From: Candidatus Gastranaerophilales bacterium
GTDB taxonomy: Bacteria; Cyanobacteriota; Vampirovibrionia; Gastranaerophilales; Gastranaerophilaceae
NCBI GenBank assembly: GCA_944323985.1
Contig: CALUUP010000011.1
Span: 1 to 53,544, forward strand
Direction of reading: 5' to 3'
Length of the DNA stretch: 53,544 nt
Within the stretch, counting starts at the first letter, position 1. Each line of letters begins with the position of its first letter. Of this stretch, positions 19,295-29,501 are shown piece by piece. The notes beneath the pieces were generated by a model, which saw only the letters and a program-made list of their open reading frames with translations, ran no database searches and had not been told where the DNA came from. Position numbers and translations under genes: made by a program.

Positions 19295-20128
19295 GCTAAT
19301 TAAAGCTTTCGTAAGCTCTCCAAATTGCTCAATTGAGAGTTTTTCTCCCCTAATATTTTCGTCTAATCCTAACTTTGAAATAGCTTCAGTTACTTTTTGT
19401 TTATCAAAACCTGAAGATATTAAACAATTTTTCAAAGTCTTTCTGCGTTGAGAAAAAGCACCTTTCACAACTTTTCTAAAGAACGTATAATCTTCCAATT
19501 TAAGCAAAGGTTCTTTTCTAACTTTTAATGAAACCAATGCAGAGTTAACTTTTGGAGCAGGATAAAATGATTTTCTTCCAACAAGTCTTATAATTTCACA
19601 ATCTGCCCAAAATTGAGAAAGTATTGTTAATAATCCATATTGTTTTGATGAACTTTTTTCTGTTGCAACAATTCTTCTTGCAACTTCTTCTTGCACCATC
19701 AAAATTATATCAACAATTTTATTTCTGTTTTTATTATTTAAATCATCAATTTCTCCAAGTAAATGAGCAATAATTGGAGAAGTTATATAATATGGAATAT
19801 TTGCTACAACTTTTACATTTTCATCAGTTAATTCAGAAATATCTGTTTTTAAAATATCATTATGAATTATTTGAAGATTATCACATTCAAGTTTTTCAAG
19901 CTCTTTTATAGCTTCTTCATCTAATTCTACTGCAATAACTTTTTTAGCATGCTTCACTAATTGTTCAGTAACAAACCCGACTCCTGGACCAATTTCTAAG
20001 ACAACATCGTCTTTTGTAATTCCTGCATAATCAATGATGTCAGCAATTACATCAGGATTTATCAAAAAATTTTGACCTAATCTTTTTTTTGTTCTAAAAA
20101 ATTTTGCTCGTTGTAAATAATCCACCAT
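19292..20128 (-). CDS. rsmA: 16S rRNA dimethyladenosine transferase
   Basis: 278 residues, also called KsgA. Dimethylates the two adjacent adenines near the 3' end of 16S rRNA. The N-terminus KRLGQNFLINPDVIADII, the SAM site LEIGPGVGFVTEQL and the catalytic motif NIPYYITSPI are diagnostic. The C-terminal RRKTLKNCL completes the family. No SD is visible before ATG at 20128; AT-rich -10-like sequence lies only about 10 nt upstream. Its stop codon lies inside a heptamer repeat. Confidence 0.96.
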   Translation of the reverse strand: MVDYLQRAKFFRTKKRLGQNFLINPDVIADIIDYAGITKDDVVLEIGPGVGFVTEQLVKHAKKVIAVELDEEAIKELEKLECDNLQIIHNDILKTDISELTDENVKVVANIPYYITSPIIAHLLGEIDDLNNKNRNKIVDIILMVQEEVARRIVATEKSSSKQYGLLTILSQFWADCEIIRLVGRKSFYPAPKVNSALVSLKVRKEPLLKLEDYTFFRKVVKGAFSQRRKTLKNCLISSGFDKQKVTEAISKLGLDENIRGEKLSIEQFGELTKALIS

Positions 20129-20235
20129 GGTATTTATAATAATACAAACAGGTAAATGTTAAAATTCTTTTTCTAACTTATATTTAAATAGTAATAAAAA
20201 TCTGTTTAATATATAATTTCGAAAAGGAGAGTATC

Positions 20236-21495
20236 GTGAACTATTGTGAATCTAAAGCAGAAGAAAAATTAGAATACAACCAACTATTAGAAGAATTTAT
20301 TTTAGGCTGCAAAACCAGTAAAAAAATAGGAATGGAATATGAAAGAATTCCTATGAATAAGTTTACCAATCAAGTTGCGTCGTATTATGGAGAATATGGT
20401 ATTTGCGAGGTTTTACGAGAGTTCGCTAAGGTTGATAATTGGGATTATATTTTAGATGAAACAAATATAATTGGGTTAAAAAAAATTCACGATACGATTA
20501 CATTGGAACCTGGTTGTCAAATAGAATTAAGTATTGAACCTAAAGAACTTATTAGAGATTTAAAAAAACGAATAGAAGAAATTGATAATACATTAAATCC
20601 TATTTTGGAAGAGTTTGGAATAAAACTTATTAATAGAGGAGTTTCTCCTACTACAACTTACAAACATATTCGACTTTTACCAAAGAGAAGATATAAATTA
20701 ATGGCAAATTATCTTTGGGGGATTTTATCAGATGTAATGATGAGAGAAACTGCAGGAATACAAGTTGGTATTGATTTTGCGTCAGAAGAAGATGCAATGA
20801 GAAAATTTCGTGTTGCAAATTTAATGATGCCTTTTTCTACAGCTATGTATGCTAATTCAAGATACAGAGGCGGAGTTGATACCGGTTATAAATCTTTTAG
20901 AGCTTTAGCTTGGCTTAATACCGATAATGAAAGATGCGGTTTTGCTACAAATTTTCAGGATGGAATGTGTTTTAAAGATTATGTTGATAATCTACTTGAT
21001 ACTCCTATGATTTTTATTAATAGAGAAGGTCGTACAATTAATTTAAATGGAAGAATGACTTTCAAGCAATTCATGAAAAAAGGTTTTGAAGGATTTAATG
21101 CAACAATTGAAGACTGGCAATTGCATTCTAATTTATATTTCCCTGAAGTAAGACTTAGAAACTTTATTGAAATAAGAAACCATGACTGTGTTGGTGGAGG
21201 TTTGGAATACTCAATTCCAGCTTTATATAAAGGTATTATGTATTCTAAATCTGCCCTAGAAGAAGTAGAAACAATGCTCGCTAAATATTCATTTAATGAA
21301 ATAAATGAATTAAGATATAATGTATCAAGATACGCAACTGGAGCAAGATTAAGAAAAAACCCAATATTAGGAATTTGCAAAGAATTGGTAGAAATTGCAT
21401 ATTATTCTCTTAAAACACAATATGAAGATGAAGAAAAATTCTTAGAACCCATAATGGATTTATTAAAGAAAAATAAAGTTCCTTGTGATATTTAA
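20236..21495 (+). CDS. Glutamate-cysteine ligase, GCS2 (plant/cyanobacterial) type
   Basis: 419 residues. Predicted to join glutamate and cysteine, the first step of glutathione synthesis. The motifs KIGMEYERIP near the N-terminus and ITLEPGCQIELS are those of the GCS2 group shared by plants, cyanobacteria and some proteobacteria. The central MMRETAGIQVGIDFASEEDA and the arginine-containing SRYRGGVDTGYKSFR also fit. It starts at GTG with SD AAGGAG and has TATAAT at 20212-20217. No glutathione synthetase is present nearby. A related carboxylate-amine ligase cannot be excluded. Confidence 0.85.
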   Translation: MNYCESKAEEKLEYNQLLEEFILGCKTSKKIGMEYERIPMNKFTNQVASYYGEYGICEVLREFAKVDNWDYILDETNIIGLKKIHDTITLEPGCQIELSIEPKELIRDLKKRIEEIDNTLNPILEEFGIKLINRGVSPTTTYKHIRLLPKRRYKLMANYLWGILSDVMMRETAGIQVGIDFASEEDAMRKFRVANLMMPFSTAMYANSRYRGGVDTGYKSFRALAWLNTDNERCGFATNFQDGMCFKDYVDNLLDTPMIFINREGRTINLNGRMTFKQFMKKGFEGFNATIEDWQLHSNLYFPEVRLRNFIEIRNHDCVGGGLEYSIPALYKGIMYSKSALEEVETMLAKYSFNEINELRYNVSRYATGARLRKNPILGICKELVEIAYYSLKTQYEDEEKFLEPIMDLLKKNKVPCDI

Positions 21496-21510
21496 TTTTA
21501 TGTTATATAA

Positions 21511-22947
<1,437 letters not shown>

Positions 22948-22961
22948 AAATAAGAGGAGAA

Positions 22962-23044
22962 GTTTATAAGTTGATAAGTTTAAAAGAAAATAAACGAATT
23001 ATATTCAAAATTTAAATTTCTTCTAAACTTCTAAACTTATAAAC
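22962..23044. repeat. Inverted octamer repeat arrays forming a large hairpin
   Basis: Left arm is GTTTATAA, GTTGATAA, GTTTAAAA (22962-22985). Right arm is TTCTAAAC, TTCTAAAC, TTATAAAC (23021-23044), the reverse complement family. Flanks GGAG and CTCC extend the pairing. It lies between atpD and atpC inside the predicted transcript and could form an RNA hairpin. Confidence 0.65.
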
Positions 23045-23079
23045 TCCTTCCCTTTTCTCTCAATTTTAAGAGGTTTATA

Positions 23080-23472
23080 ATGAACTTAAAGATTATTACA
23101 CATGAAAGAATAGTATTTGAAGGCGAAGTAGATGAGCTTGTTATCCAAACTAAAAGCGGTCAAATGGGTATTTTAAAAGATCACATTCCTATAACTACAG
23201 CTTTGGATATTGGAGTTACTAAAGCTATAATTAATGGTAAAAATAAATATTTCGCAACAATGGGTGGGATTTTTCAATTCAAAGATAATATTGCAACAAT
23301 TCTTACCGATGTTTGTGAGGACGGTTGCGAGATTGATGTTACTCGTGCGAGCGAAGCAAAACGCCGTGCAGAAGCTCGTTTAGCAGATGCGAGTGCAAAA
23401 GTTAATGCTGAACGTGCTCAAGCAGCTCTAGCTCGTTCTCTTGCAAGACTGAAAGCTGCGTTGAATAAATAA
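23080..23472 (+). CDS. atpC: F1 ATP synthase subunit epsilon
   Basis: 130 residues. Central-stalk subunit that couples and inhibits the rotary enzyme. The beta-sandwich N-domain begins MNLKIITHERIVFEGEVDEL, with the family block KSGQMGILKDHIPITTALDIG. The C-terminal helical pair (ASEAKRRAEARLADASAKVN) is rich in Ala and Arg. SD AGAGG precedes ATG. It is partner of atpD upstream. Confidence 0.97.
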   Translation: MNLKIITHERIVFEGEVDELVIQTKSGQMGILKDHIPITTALDIGVTKAIINGKNKYFATMGGIFQFKDNIATILTDVCEDGCEIDVTRASEAKRRAEARLADASAKVNAERAQAALARSLARLKAALNK

Positions 23473-23474
23473 TT

Positions 23475-23897
23475 ATGAAAAGGATATTATTAATAACTTT
23501 ATTTATATTTCTAGGTACAACTTTAATCTCTTTAGCAGATGATGTTAAATTTATCAATGCTCTGAAAAATTGTTCTTCATATTCAGAAAGCGGAACAATT
23601 AATACCGAAGGCTTAAATGTCAATTCTCATAAACAAATATTAGGTTGGGATAATGATAAATGTGTTTATCAAGAAAAAGTTAATTTTTCAGGAACAAATT
23701 CTTCTATGGTTTGTAAATTCAACAAATCCCAGATTAATGAACTTGTTAATGTAATGGAAGCATATAATACTGTTCAAATGTATTCTCCTCAAGAAATTGA
23801 TACCTCAAGTTATGAAAAGGTTAAAAACAACCCTGTTGTTAAAGTTTGGGGAAAATATTTACAAGATAGCTCTGTGTGTACACTTACAAACAATTAA
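23475..23897 (+). CDS. Secreted small protein of unknown function
   Basis: 140 residues. A signal peptide is clear: MKRILLITLFIFLGTTLISLA, with a likely cleavage after ISLA. The mature part has four Cys, consistent with disulfides, and an NCSSYSESG start resembling a family of small envelope proteins. It begins 2 nt after atpC stops and lacks an SD, so it is probably coupled to atpC. No domain recognised. Confidence 0.6.
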   Translation: MKRILLITLFIFLGTTLISLADDVKFINALKNCSSYSESGTINTEGLNVNSHKQILGWDNDKCVYQEKVNFSGTNSSMVCKFNKSQINELVNVMEAYNTVQMYSPQEIDTSSYEKVKNNPVVKVWGKYLQDSSVCTLTNN

Positions 23898-23906
23898 TTA
23901 AATTAA

Positions 23907-25658
23907 ATGAAAAAAGATTATGATATTTTTAATATAAAGCTTGTTATTTGGGATTTAGATGAAACAGTTTGGAATGGAACGATTGGTGAATCTAAAATTG
24001 AATTCAAACCTTTGGTATTAAATCTTATAAAAGAATTTACGACTAAAGGGATTATGAACTCAATTTGTTCCAAAAACGATTTTAATAAAGTTCAAGAAGC
24101 TTTTTTAAATTATGGATACCAAGAATTTTGGGATTATATTGTTTTTCCATCAATCAACTGGGCTCCTAAAGGAGAAAGAGTTCAAGAAATTATTAAAAAT
24201 ATGAACTTAAGAGAAGAAAATGTACTTTTTATAGATGATAATGAGCTCAATATTAATGAAGTAAAATTCTATTCTCCTAAAATAATGACAGCAAAACCTG
24301 AGCAAATCAAAAAGATTTCAGAAGAATTGTACCTTGTAAATGATTATGATTTAAAACACATAAGACTCAAACAATATAAAATCTTAGAAAAAAAATTTGT
24401 TGCAAAATCTGAAAGTTCAAATGAAAAATTTTTAAAAGATAGTAAAATCAAAATTTGCATAAAAACTGATTGTATTGAAAACATTGAACGCATAAAAAAG
24501 CTTATATCAAGAACTAATCAGCTAAATTTCACTAAATTTCGAGATGAGGATATCGAAAATACAATAAAAAATAATTATTCAGCTTATATTATTGCAGAAG
24601 ATAAATACGGTAATTATGGGATTTGCGGATTTTTCTCACTCGATAAAAAAGAAAATAAATTAATTCATTTTCTATTCTCCTGCAGAATTATGAATATGGG
24701 AATAGAACAATTTATTTATTCATATCTTAAAAAACCAAAATTAGATATTCAGGGCGAAGTCGCATCTAATCTGGATTATGATGTTGATTGGATAGAAGTT
24801 GTAGATAATTTGGAAATTCAAGAAAAGCAAGCTCCTATAAACAACAATATTAATATTCTATTCAAAGGTCCTTGTGATTTGTATTCAACTCTTAGCTATA
24901 TTGAATCAGATTGTAATATTGATACAGAATTCCCATACTGGAACAAAGATTTAATCTATATTTTAGCTCATACTCATACCGCTTTTATTGAGCAAACACA
25001 TAGATTTTCAAGCGAAAAACTACAAGAGCTTTCAATGAAATTTCCTTTCCCGAATAAAGATGAGTTTAAAACTAAATTTTTTGATCCAAAATACAATTTA
25101 ATATTTCTAAGTTTGCTTACTACGACTCATAGCGGAATTTATTACAATAAAAAAGATTCAAGTTATGCATTTTTCGGTTATGCTGACTGCGATATTACAG
25201 ATGAAAAAAATTGGGATAAGATTCTAAAAAAACTCCCTGATTGGGCAAAAGAGCAAAATCTTAATATGTTAAAAGAATTTCAAAAAGAATACACTTTTGG
25301 CGGTAATCCTCCTGTAGAAATCGTCTTAAATAATCTTGAATATATTAAAAATAATTTGAACCCAATCTGTGAATTAGTATTAATTTTGGGTAGCGAAATA
25401 CCTACAAATAAAATTCTTGACGGATACGAAAATATGGCAGAACGTCATAAAATTTTAAATACAGAAGTAAGAAAGTTTGCATCAAAAAATAATATCGAAA
25501 TAATTGAATTAACTGATTTTATTAAAAGTGATGAAGATTATACAACTTGTATAAATCATTTTTCGAGAAATGTATATGTAGAACTAGCGAAAAAAGTCAT
25601 AGATATTTCTAATAAAAAACTCGGAAAAAAATACTTGAATATAAAAGAAAATCTATAA
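23907..25658 (+). CDS. FkbH-like HAD-IIIC phosphatase with GNAT-like and SGNH-like domains
   Basis: 583 residues in three parts. Residues 1-150 are a HAD domain with the nucleophile motif VIWDLDETVWNGT, the Lys region APKGERVQ and the acidic VLFIDDNELNINE. Residues about 175-295 match the FkbH C-terminal acyl-carrier domain (ISRTNQLNFTKFRDEDIE, DKYGNYGICGF). Residues about 305-583 resemble an SGNH hydrolase, with an ILFKGPCDLYSTLSY start and INHFSRNVYVELAKK at the end where the catalytic His would be. In proteins I know, an SGNH domain usually precedes the HAD part; here it follows. Role probably lies in acyl or glycan modification. No SD. Its end overlaps convergent pabA by 6 bp. Confidence 0.75.
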   Translation: MKKDYDIFNIKLVIWDLDETVWNGTIGESKIEFKPLVLNLIKEFTTKGIMNSICSKNDFNKVQEAFLNYGYQEFWDYIVFPSINWAPKGERVQEIIKNMNLREENVLFIDDNELNINEVKFYSPKIMTAKPEQIKKISEELYLVNDYDLKHIRLKQYKILEKKFVAKSESSNEKFLKDSKIKICIKTDCIENIERIKKLISRTNQLNFTKFRDEDIENTIKNNYSAYIIAEDKYGNYGICGFFSLDKKENKLIHFLFSCRIMNMGIEQFIYSYLKKPKLDIQGEVASNLDYDVDWIEVVDNLEIQEKQAPINNNINILFKGPCDLYSTLSYIESDCNIDTEFPYWNKDLIYILAHTHTAFIEQTHRFSSEKLQELSMKFPFPNKDEFKTKFFDPKYNLIFLSLLTTTHSGIYYNKKDSSYAFFGYADCDITDEKNWDKILKKLPDWAKEQNLNMLKEFQKEYTFGGNPPVEIVLNNLEYIKNNLNPICELVLILGSEIPTNKILDGYENMAERHKILNTEVRKFASKNNIEIIELTDFIKSDEDYTTCINHFSRNVYVELAKKVIDISNKKLGKKYLNIKENL

Positions 25659-26216
25659 CAATTCAATGAAATTTTTAAAAATATCAATCCCTTTTTCAGT
25701 CAAAATCGCTTCAGGATGAAACTGAACGCCATAAATATTTTTATCTCTTATTTTTAATCCCATTGGGATTTTATCATCTGTCCAAGCTTTAATTTCTATT
25801 TCAGGTGACTCTTTTTTATCCACCATCAAAGAATGGTATCTTGTAGCACTAAATCCTTGCTCTAAACCTTTAAAAATTTTGAAATCATCATCAAAAAATA
25901 TTTGAGAATTTTTGCCATGATATGGCTCAGGAGCTTTTATTATTTCTCCGCCAAAATATTTTGCAATACATTGCATTCCAAGACATACTCCTAAAATAGG
26001 CTTTAAATCTTTGTAATAATCAATTACATCCATTGTAATTCCTGAATTATCCGGATTTCCCCAGCCTGGAGATAGCAATATTTTTGAAAAATTTAACTTC
26101 TTAATTTCATCTAAGCTTAATTCGTCATTTTTAATTACAATAGGCTCAATTCCTAAAATTTTGATATATTGAACGATGTTATATGTAAAAGAATCATAAT
26201 TATCAATAATTAGCAT
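25653..26216 (-). CDS. pabA: Aminodeoxychorismate synthase glutamine amidotransferase
   Basis: 187 residues. Releases ammonia from glutamine for 4-amino-4-deoxychorismate synthesis (folate), or for anthranilate synthase if shared. Motifs: MLIIDNYDSFTYNIVQY, the nucleophile GVCLGMQC, and the His-Glu pair in YGVQFHPEAILTEKG. The oxyanion strand reads SPGWGNPDNSG, a variant of the usual SPGPG. It overlaps the end of pabBC by 7 bp, so the two are translationally coupled. The neighbour makes PabA more likely than TrpG. Confidence 0.9.
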   Translation of the reverse strand: MLIIDNYDSFTYNIVQYIKILGIEPIVIKNDELSLDEIKKLNFSKILLSPGWGNPDNSGITMDVIDYYKDLKPILGVCLGMQCIAKYFGGEIIKAPEPYHGKNSQIFFDDDFKIFKGLEQGFSATRYHSLMVDKKESPEIEIKAWTDDKIPMGLKIRDKNIYGVQFHPEAILTEKGIDIFKNFIELL

Positions 26217-27757
26217 AATTCTACCTCAACCATTTTTCTAATTGAGTTAAAACAAAAAATTTTATCTGCATTTTTTAAATCTTCAGGATAAATAATTTTC
26301 TCCTGCATTTTTCCTTCTTCTAACAATTTTTGTCTGAAAGTTCCGTTCAAAAGTCCGCATTTGATAGGTGGAGTGAATAAATTTTCACCAATTTTTACTG
26401 CAATATTAGTAAAAATACCCTCCGTAATTTCTCCTTTTTCATTTACCCCAATTTCATCAAAAATATCACTTGGCATATCTTCTCTAATTGTCGTTTTATG
26501 ATATAAAAATATATTATTAGAATTTACCTTTCTGGAAATTCTTATTTTATTAGATGTAATTGGTTTTAACTTCTTATCATATTCAACAGAATATTCACCA
26601 TTCTTATTCAATAAAACTCTTGTCACACCTTTTAATTCAATATTTTCAATTTCTTCATTCCAAATAAAACCAAACTCAAATGCCGAATTTTTCATTCTAC
26701 TACAATGTCTTTCCCAATCATCTGTTGCTGTTTCTATTAATGAAAAATCTGTATTAATAAATTTTGTCTTAGTAATTGTCTCATTCCATTCATCTTCTGC
26801 ATCAGAATCCCAAACAATTGCCCCTCCTGCATGATAGTTATATTTATAATCTTTTCCGTATAAAATTCTAATTGGCACACTAAATTCACAAACTTCAGGG
26901 GATAAAAATCCAATTGCACCACAATATATATTTCTATTAAACGGCTCTAATTCATCAATTACTCTCATTGTTGAAAGCTTTGGAGCTCCTGTTATTGAAC
27001 CACAAGGAAAAATCGCTTTAAAAATATCATAAAGCGTAACTTTGTTATCTAATTCGGCTGAAATTTCAGAAGTCATTTGAAAAACCGTAGGATGAGATTC
27101 AATATCAAATAATTTATCAACTTTTACAGTTCCTGTCTTTGCTATAACTCCTAAATCATTCCTTAAAAGATCAACGATCATAATATTTTCAGCACGATTT
27201 TTTATATCATTGTATAAAAAATCTTTATTCTTTTTATCTTCTTCTAAATCCTTACCCCTAGCAACTGTTCCTTTCATCGGTTTTGTTAAAATTTTATTGC
27301 CTTCTAATCTAAAAAATAATTCAGGAGAAAATGATAATAAATTGATTTTAGAGGTTGAAATAAATGTATTATAAAGAGTTCTTTGTTTTTCAAGCAAAGC
27401 TTCATATAAATCTATACCATCCAGATTAGTTAAGACTTCACTTGGATAAGTGTAATTTACTTCATATGTTACACCGTTTTTAATATAATCTTTTATTTTA
27501 GAAATTGCATTTATATATTCTGATTTAGAAATTTTAGGAGAAACAAAAGTTCCCAATTTTTTAGCATTAGATGGAGTAAATTTTTTATAATCTTTATAGA
27601 CCTCAAAATATAAGTACTTAAAATCATAATCTACATAGCCTAAAAGATAGAATTCTTTTCTTAACTTATCAATTTCTAAAAAAGCTTCTCTTAAATCATT
27701 TTTAGCTTCAATAATTTTAACAGGTTTTTCAAAAAATTTATCAGAATAAATAGACAT
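26210..27757 (-). CDS. Fused aminodeoxychorismate synthase component I and lyase (PabB-PabC)
   Basis: 515 residues. The N-terminal about 330 residues are a chorismate-binding PabB domain, with KPMKGTVARG, IMIVDLLRNDLG, FPCGSITGAPKLSTMRVIDE and YHAGGAIVWDSD. The remainder is a class IV PLP aminotransferase-fold lyase (PabC), with YHKTTIRE (PLP lysine), EGIFTNIAVKIGE and CGLLNGTFRQKLLEEG. Together the two domains convert chorismate to para-aminobenzoate with PabA. Such PabBC fusions are known in several phyla. An extended -10 lies 6 nt before ATG, suggesting a leaderless mRNA. Confidence 0.92.
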   Translation of the reverse strand: MSIYSDKFFEKPVKIIEAKNDLREAFLEIDKLRKEFYLLGYVDYDFKYLYFEVYKDYKKFTPSNAKKLGTFVSPKISKSEYINAISKIKDYIKNGVTYEVNYTYPSEVLTNLDGIDLYEALLEKQRTLYNTFISTSKINLLSFSPELFFRLEGNKILTKPMKGTVARGKDLEEDKKNKDFLYNDIKNRAENIMIVDLLRNDLGVIAKTGTVKVDKLFDIESHPTVFQMTSEISAELDNKVTLYDIFKAIFPCGSITGAPKLSTMRVIDELEPFNRNIYCGAIGFLSPEVCEFSVPIRILYGKDYKYNYHAGGAIVWDSDAEDEWNETITKTKFINTDFSLIETATDDWERHCSRMKNSAFEFGFIWNEEIENIELKGVTRVLLNKNGEYSVEYDKKLKPITSNKIRISRKVNSNNIFLYHKTTIREDMPSDIFDEIGVNEKGEITEGIFTNIAVKIGENLFTPPIKCGLLNGTFRQKLLEEGKMQEKIIYPEDLKNADKIFCFNSIRKMVEVELC

Positions 27758-27763
27758 GGATTA

Positions 27764-27772
27764 ATTATAACA
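27764..27772 (-). promoter_or_regulatory. Extended -10 (TGTTATAAT) of pabBC
   Basis: Only 6 nt separate the box from the ATG at 27757, and there is no SD. A start site 7 nt downstream of the box would fall on the start codon. Confidence 0.6.
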
Positions 27773-27802
27773 AAATAAAAGCTTAATATAAATAAATTTC
27801 TA

Positions 27803-27830
27803 TTCACTACTCACTCGTCACTATTCACTA
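27803..27830. repeat. Four-unit degenerate heptamer repeat (TTCACTA)
   Basis: Units TTCACTA, CTCACTC, GTCACTA, TTCACTA. It shares an exact 19-bp leading segment with the array near ksgA. Confidence 0.75.
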
Positions 27831-27831
27831 A

Positions 27832-27867
27832 CAAAAAATAAAGGTTCGGCGAGAGCATCCCCGAACC
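27832..27867 (-). terminator. Intrinsic terminator after the emrA-like gene
   Basis: On the minus strand, stem GGTTCGG and CCGAACC (27843-27867) with an 11-nt loop is followed by TTTATTTTTTG. It is GC-rich against the local background. Confidence 0.8.
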
Positions 27868-27894
27868 ACAGAGTCGTAATACTGAAAAATATAG

Positions 27895-28923
27895 TTACTT
27901 GTTATTTTTATAATATTCTCTAATTTTAACTTTAGGAACAACAGACATTCCTGGAATTATTGAATACTCACTAGGATCAATATTTTCTGTAAATACAATT
28001 TTTACAGGAATTCTTTGAACAATTTTTACAAAAGATCCGACAGCATTTTCAGGAGGAAATAAACTTGCCTTAGCACCGGAACTTCTTTGTATACTATCAA
28101 TTTTTCCCTTAAAAACTTTATCAGGATAAGTATCTATTTTAATATCAACATCCATACCTTTTTTCATCTTAGTAAGTTGTGTTTCTTTATAATTAGCAAC
28201 TACCCAAACATCATGAGGTACTATTACAAATAGAGGTGATCCAGGTTGCACCATCATACCAACTTCTACTTTTTTATTAGATACCGTACCGTCAATAGGA
28301 GCTTTAATATCAGTATATTCTAAAGCTAATTCAGCAGCTCTTTTTTGAGCTTTTAAAACATTTAAATCAGCATCGGCAACTTTTGCACTTTTTTCAGGAT
28401 TTTTTGAAAAAATTGACTGTTCTGCAGTAGTTTGTTTTGCTTGAATACTTTCTAAATTAGTTCTCGCTCTATCAAGAGTCTGCTTAGATACTGCTCCTGC
28501 TGCATAAAGATTTTCATATCTTTCAACATCCTTTTTAGCAAGTTCAATTTCAGAATTAGCTGCATTTAAATTGGCATGAGCATTCTCTTGATTTAATAAA
28601 GCCTTCTCATAAGCAGCCTTTGCTTGATCCAATTTTACTTCATAGTCAATTTTATCAATTACAGCAACCACCTGACCTGCTTTAACAGGTTGGTTATCCT
28701 CAACTAATACTTTTACGATTTGTCCTGATACTTTTGGAGAAACTGAAACTGTAGTAGTTTCAACATAAGCATCATCTGTAGATTGATAGCCTAAAGCATC
28801 ATAAATAAAATATCCACCTATTATAGCACCTATAACAGCTAAAAAGCCAAAAAGGTAACGCTTTTTAACAGGCAATTTTTTTGTATGTAATTCTTCTTCC
28901 TCTATTTTATTTTCTTCACTCAT
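27895..28923 (-). CDS. EmrA/HlyD-family membrane fusion protein
   Basis: 342 residues. Periplasmic adaptor that links an inner-membrane exporter to a TolC-like channel. One N-terminal membrane anchor (YLFGFLAVIGAIIGGYFIY) is followed by the biotinyl-lipoyl half-motifs STDDAYVETTTVSVSPKVSG and VLVEDNQPVKAGQVVAVID, a coiled-coil hairpin (about 95-205) and the beta domain with YTDIKAPIDGTVS. Close to EmrA. It follows a marR gene after 13 bp and ends at a terminator, so the usual inner-membrane partner emrB is missing from the operon. SD AGGTG. Confidence 0.92.
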   Translation of the reverse strand: MSEENKIEEEELHTKKLPVKKRYLFGFLAVIGAIIGGYFIYDALGYQSTDDAYVETTTVSVSPKVSGQIVKVLVEDNQPVKAGQVVAVIDKIDYEVKLDQAKAAYEKALLNQENAHANLNAANSEIELAKKDVERYENLYAAGAVSKQTLDRARTNLESIQAKQTTAEQSIFSKNPEKSAKVADADLNVLKAQKRAAELALEYTDIKAPIDGTVSNKKVEVGMMVQPGSPLFVIVPHDVWVVANYKETQLTKMKKGMDVDIKIDTYPDKVFKGKIDSIQRSSGAKASLFPPENAVGSFVKIVQRIPVKIVFTENIDPSEYSIIPGMSVVPKVKIREYYKNNK

Positions 28924-28936
28924 TTTTTCACCTATA

Positions 28937-29392
28937 TTATATCTGTATTTCTAATGTATCATTCAAAAATTCTCTTAATTCTCTTAATAAATCACTTACT
29001 CTTGCAAGATCACTATTATTAATCTTATCCATAACAACTTGCATATGCGGTCTTAGTTTACCATAAACTTCCTCAACTTTTGCTTTTCCTGAATCTGTTA
29101 TTTCTGCAATTTTCACAGGACGATTATTTTTTATTGCTAACTTTCTTCTTATATAACCATGTTTTTCTAAACTATCAAGAATCTTTCCTGTATTAGCCCT
29201 ATCTTTTAGGATTAACTTCGCTAAATCTCTTTGACATATTTCAGGTTTACAAATTAATGTATCAAGCACAGAATACTCTTCTACTGTTAAGCCTACATTA
29301 TATTTTTCAAAAACTTGTTGTCCCATAAGCTTGCAATACTTAGCAGTAAGCTCAATTTGATAAAAAATAGTATCCGTAAAATGTTTTTTCAC
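28937..29392 (-). CDS. MarR-family transcriptional regulator
   Basis: 151 residues. Winged-helix repressor, here with the wing motif KDRANTGKILDSLEKHGYIRRK and a preceding helix CQRDLAKLILK. It starts at GTG with SD AAGGA. It is the first gene of the operon with the EmrA-like protein and divergent from a TolC-like gene, the classic layout for a drug-responsive efflux repressor. Two palindromes in the shared control region are candidate binding sites. Confidence 0.92.
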   Translation of the reverse strand: MKKHFTDTIFYQIELTAKYCKLMGQQVFEKYNVGLTVEEYSVLDTLICKPEICQRDLAKLILKDRANTGKILDSLEKHGYIRRKLAIKNNRPVKIAEITDSGKAKVEEVYGKLRPHMQVVMDKINNSDLARVSDLLRELREFLNDTLEIQI

Positions 29393-29416
29393 TTGATTAA
29401 ATCCTTCATTTAAAGT

Positions 29417-29449
29417 ATGTTGTAATTACTACATGTTGCAAATGCAACA
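29417..29449. promoter_or_regulatory. Two adjacent palindromes, candidate MarR operators
   Basis: ATGTTGTAATTACTACAT (29417-29434) is an imperfect 18-bp palindrome. TGTTGCA-AA-TGCAACA (29434-29449) is perfect. They lie side by side in the 109-bp divergent region between marR and the TolC-like gene, so both directions could be repressed together. Confidence 0.65.
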
Positions 29450-29501
29450 CAATTATGTTATCATTACTTCAAGAAAAAATCAAGTACTCGGAGAAAAGAT
29501 T

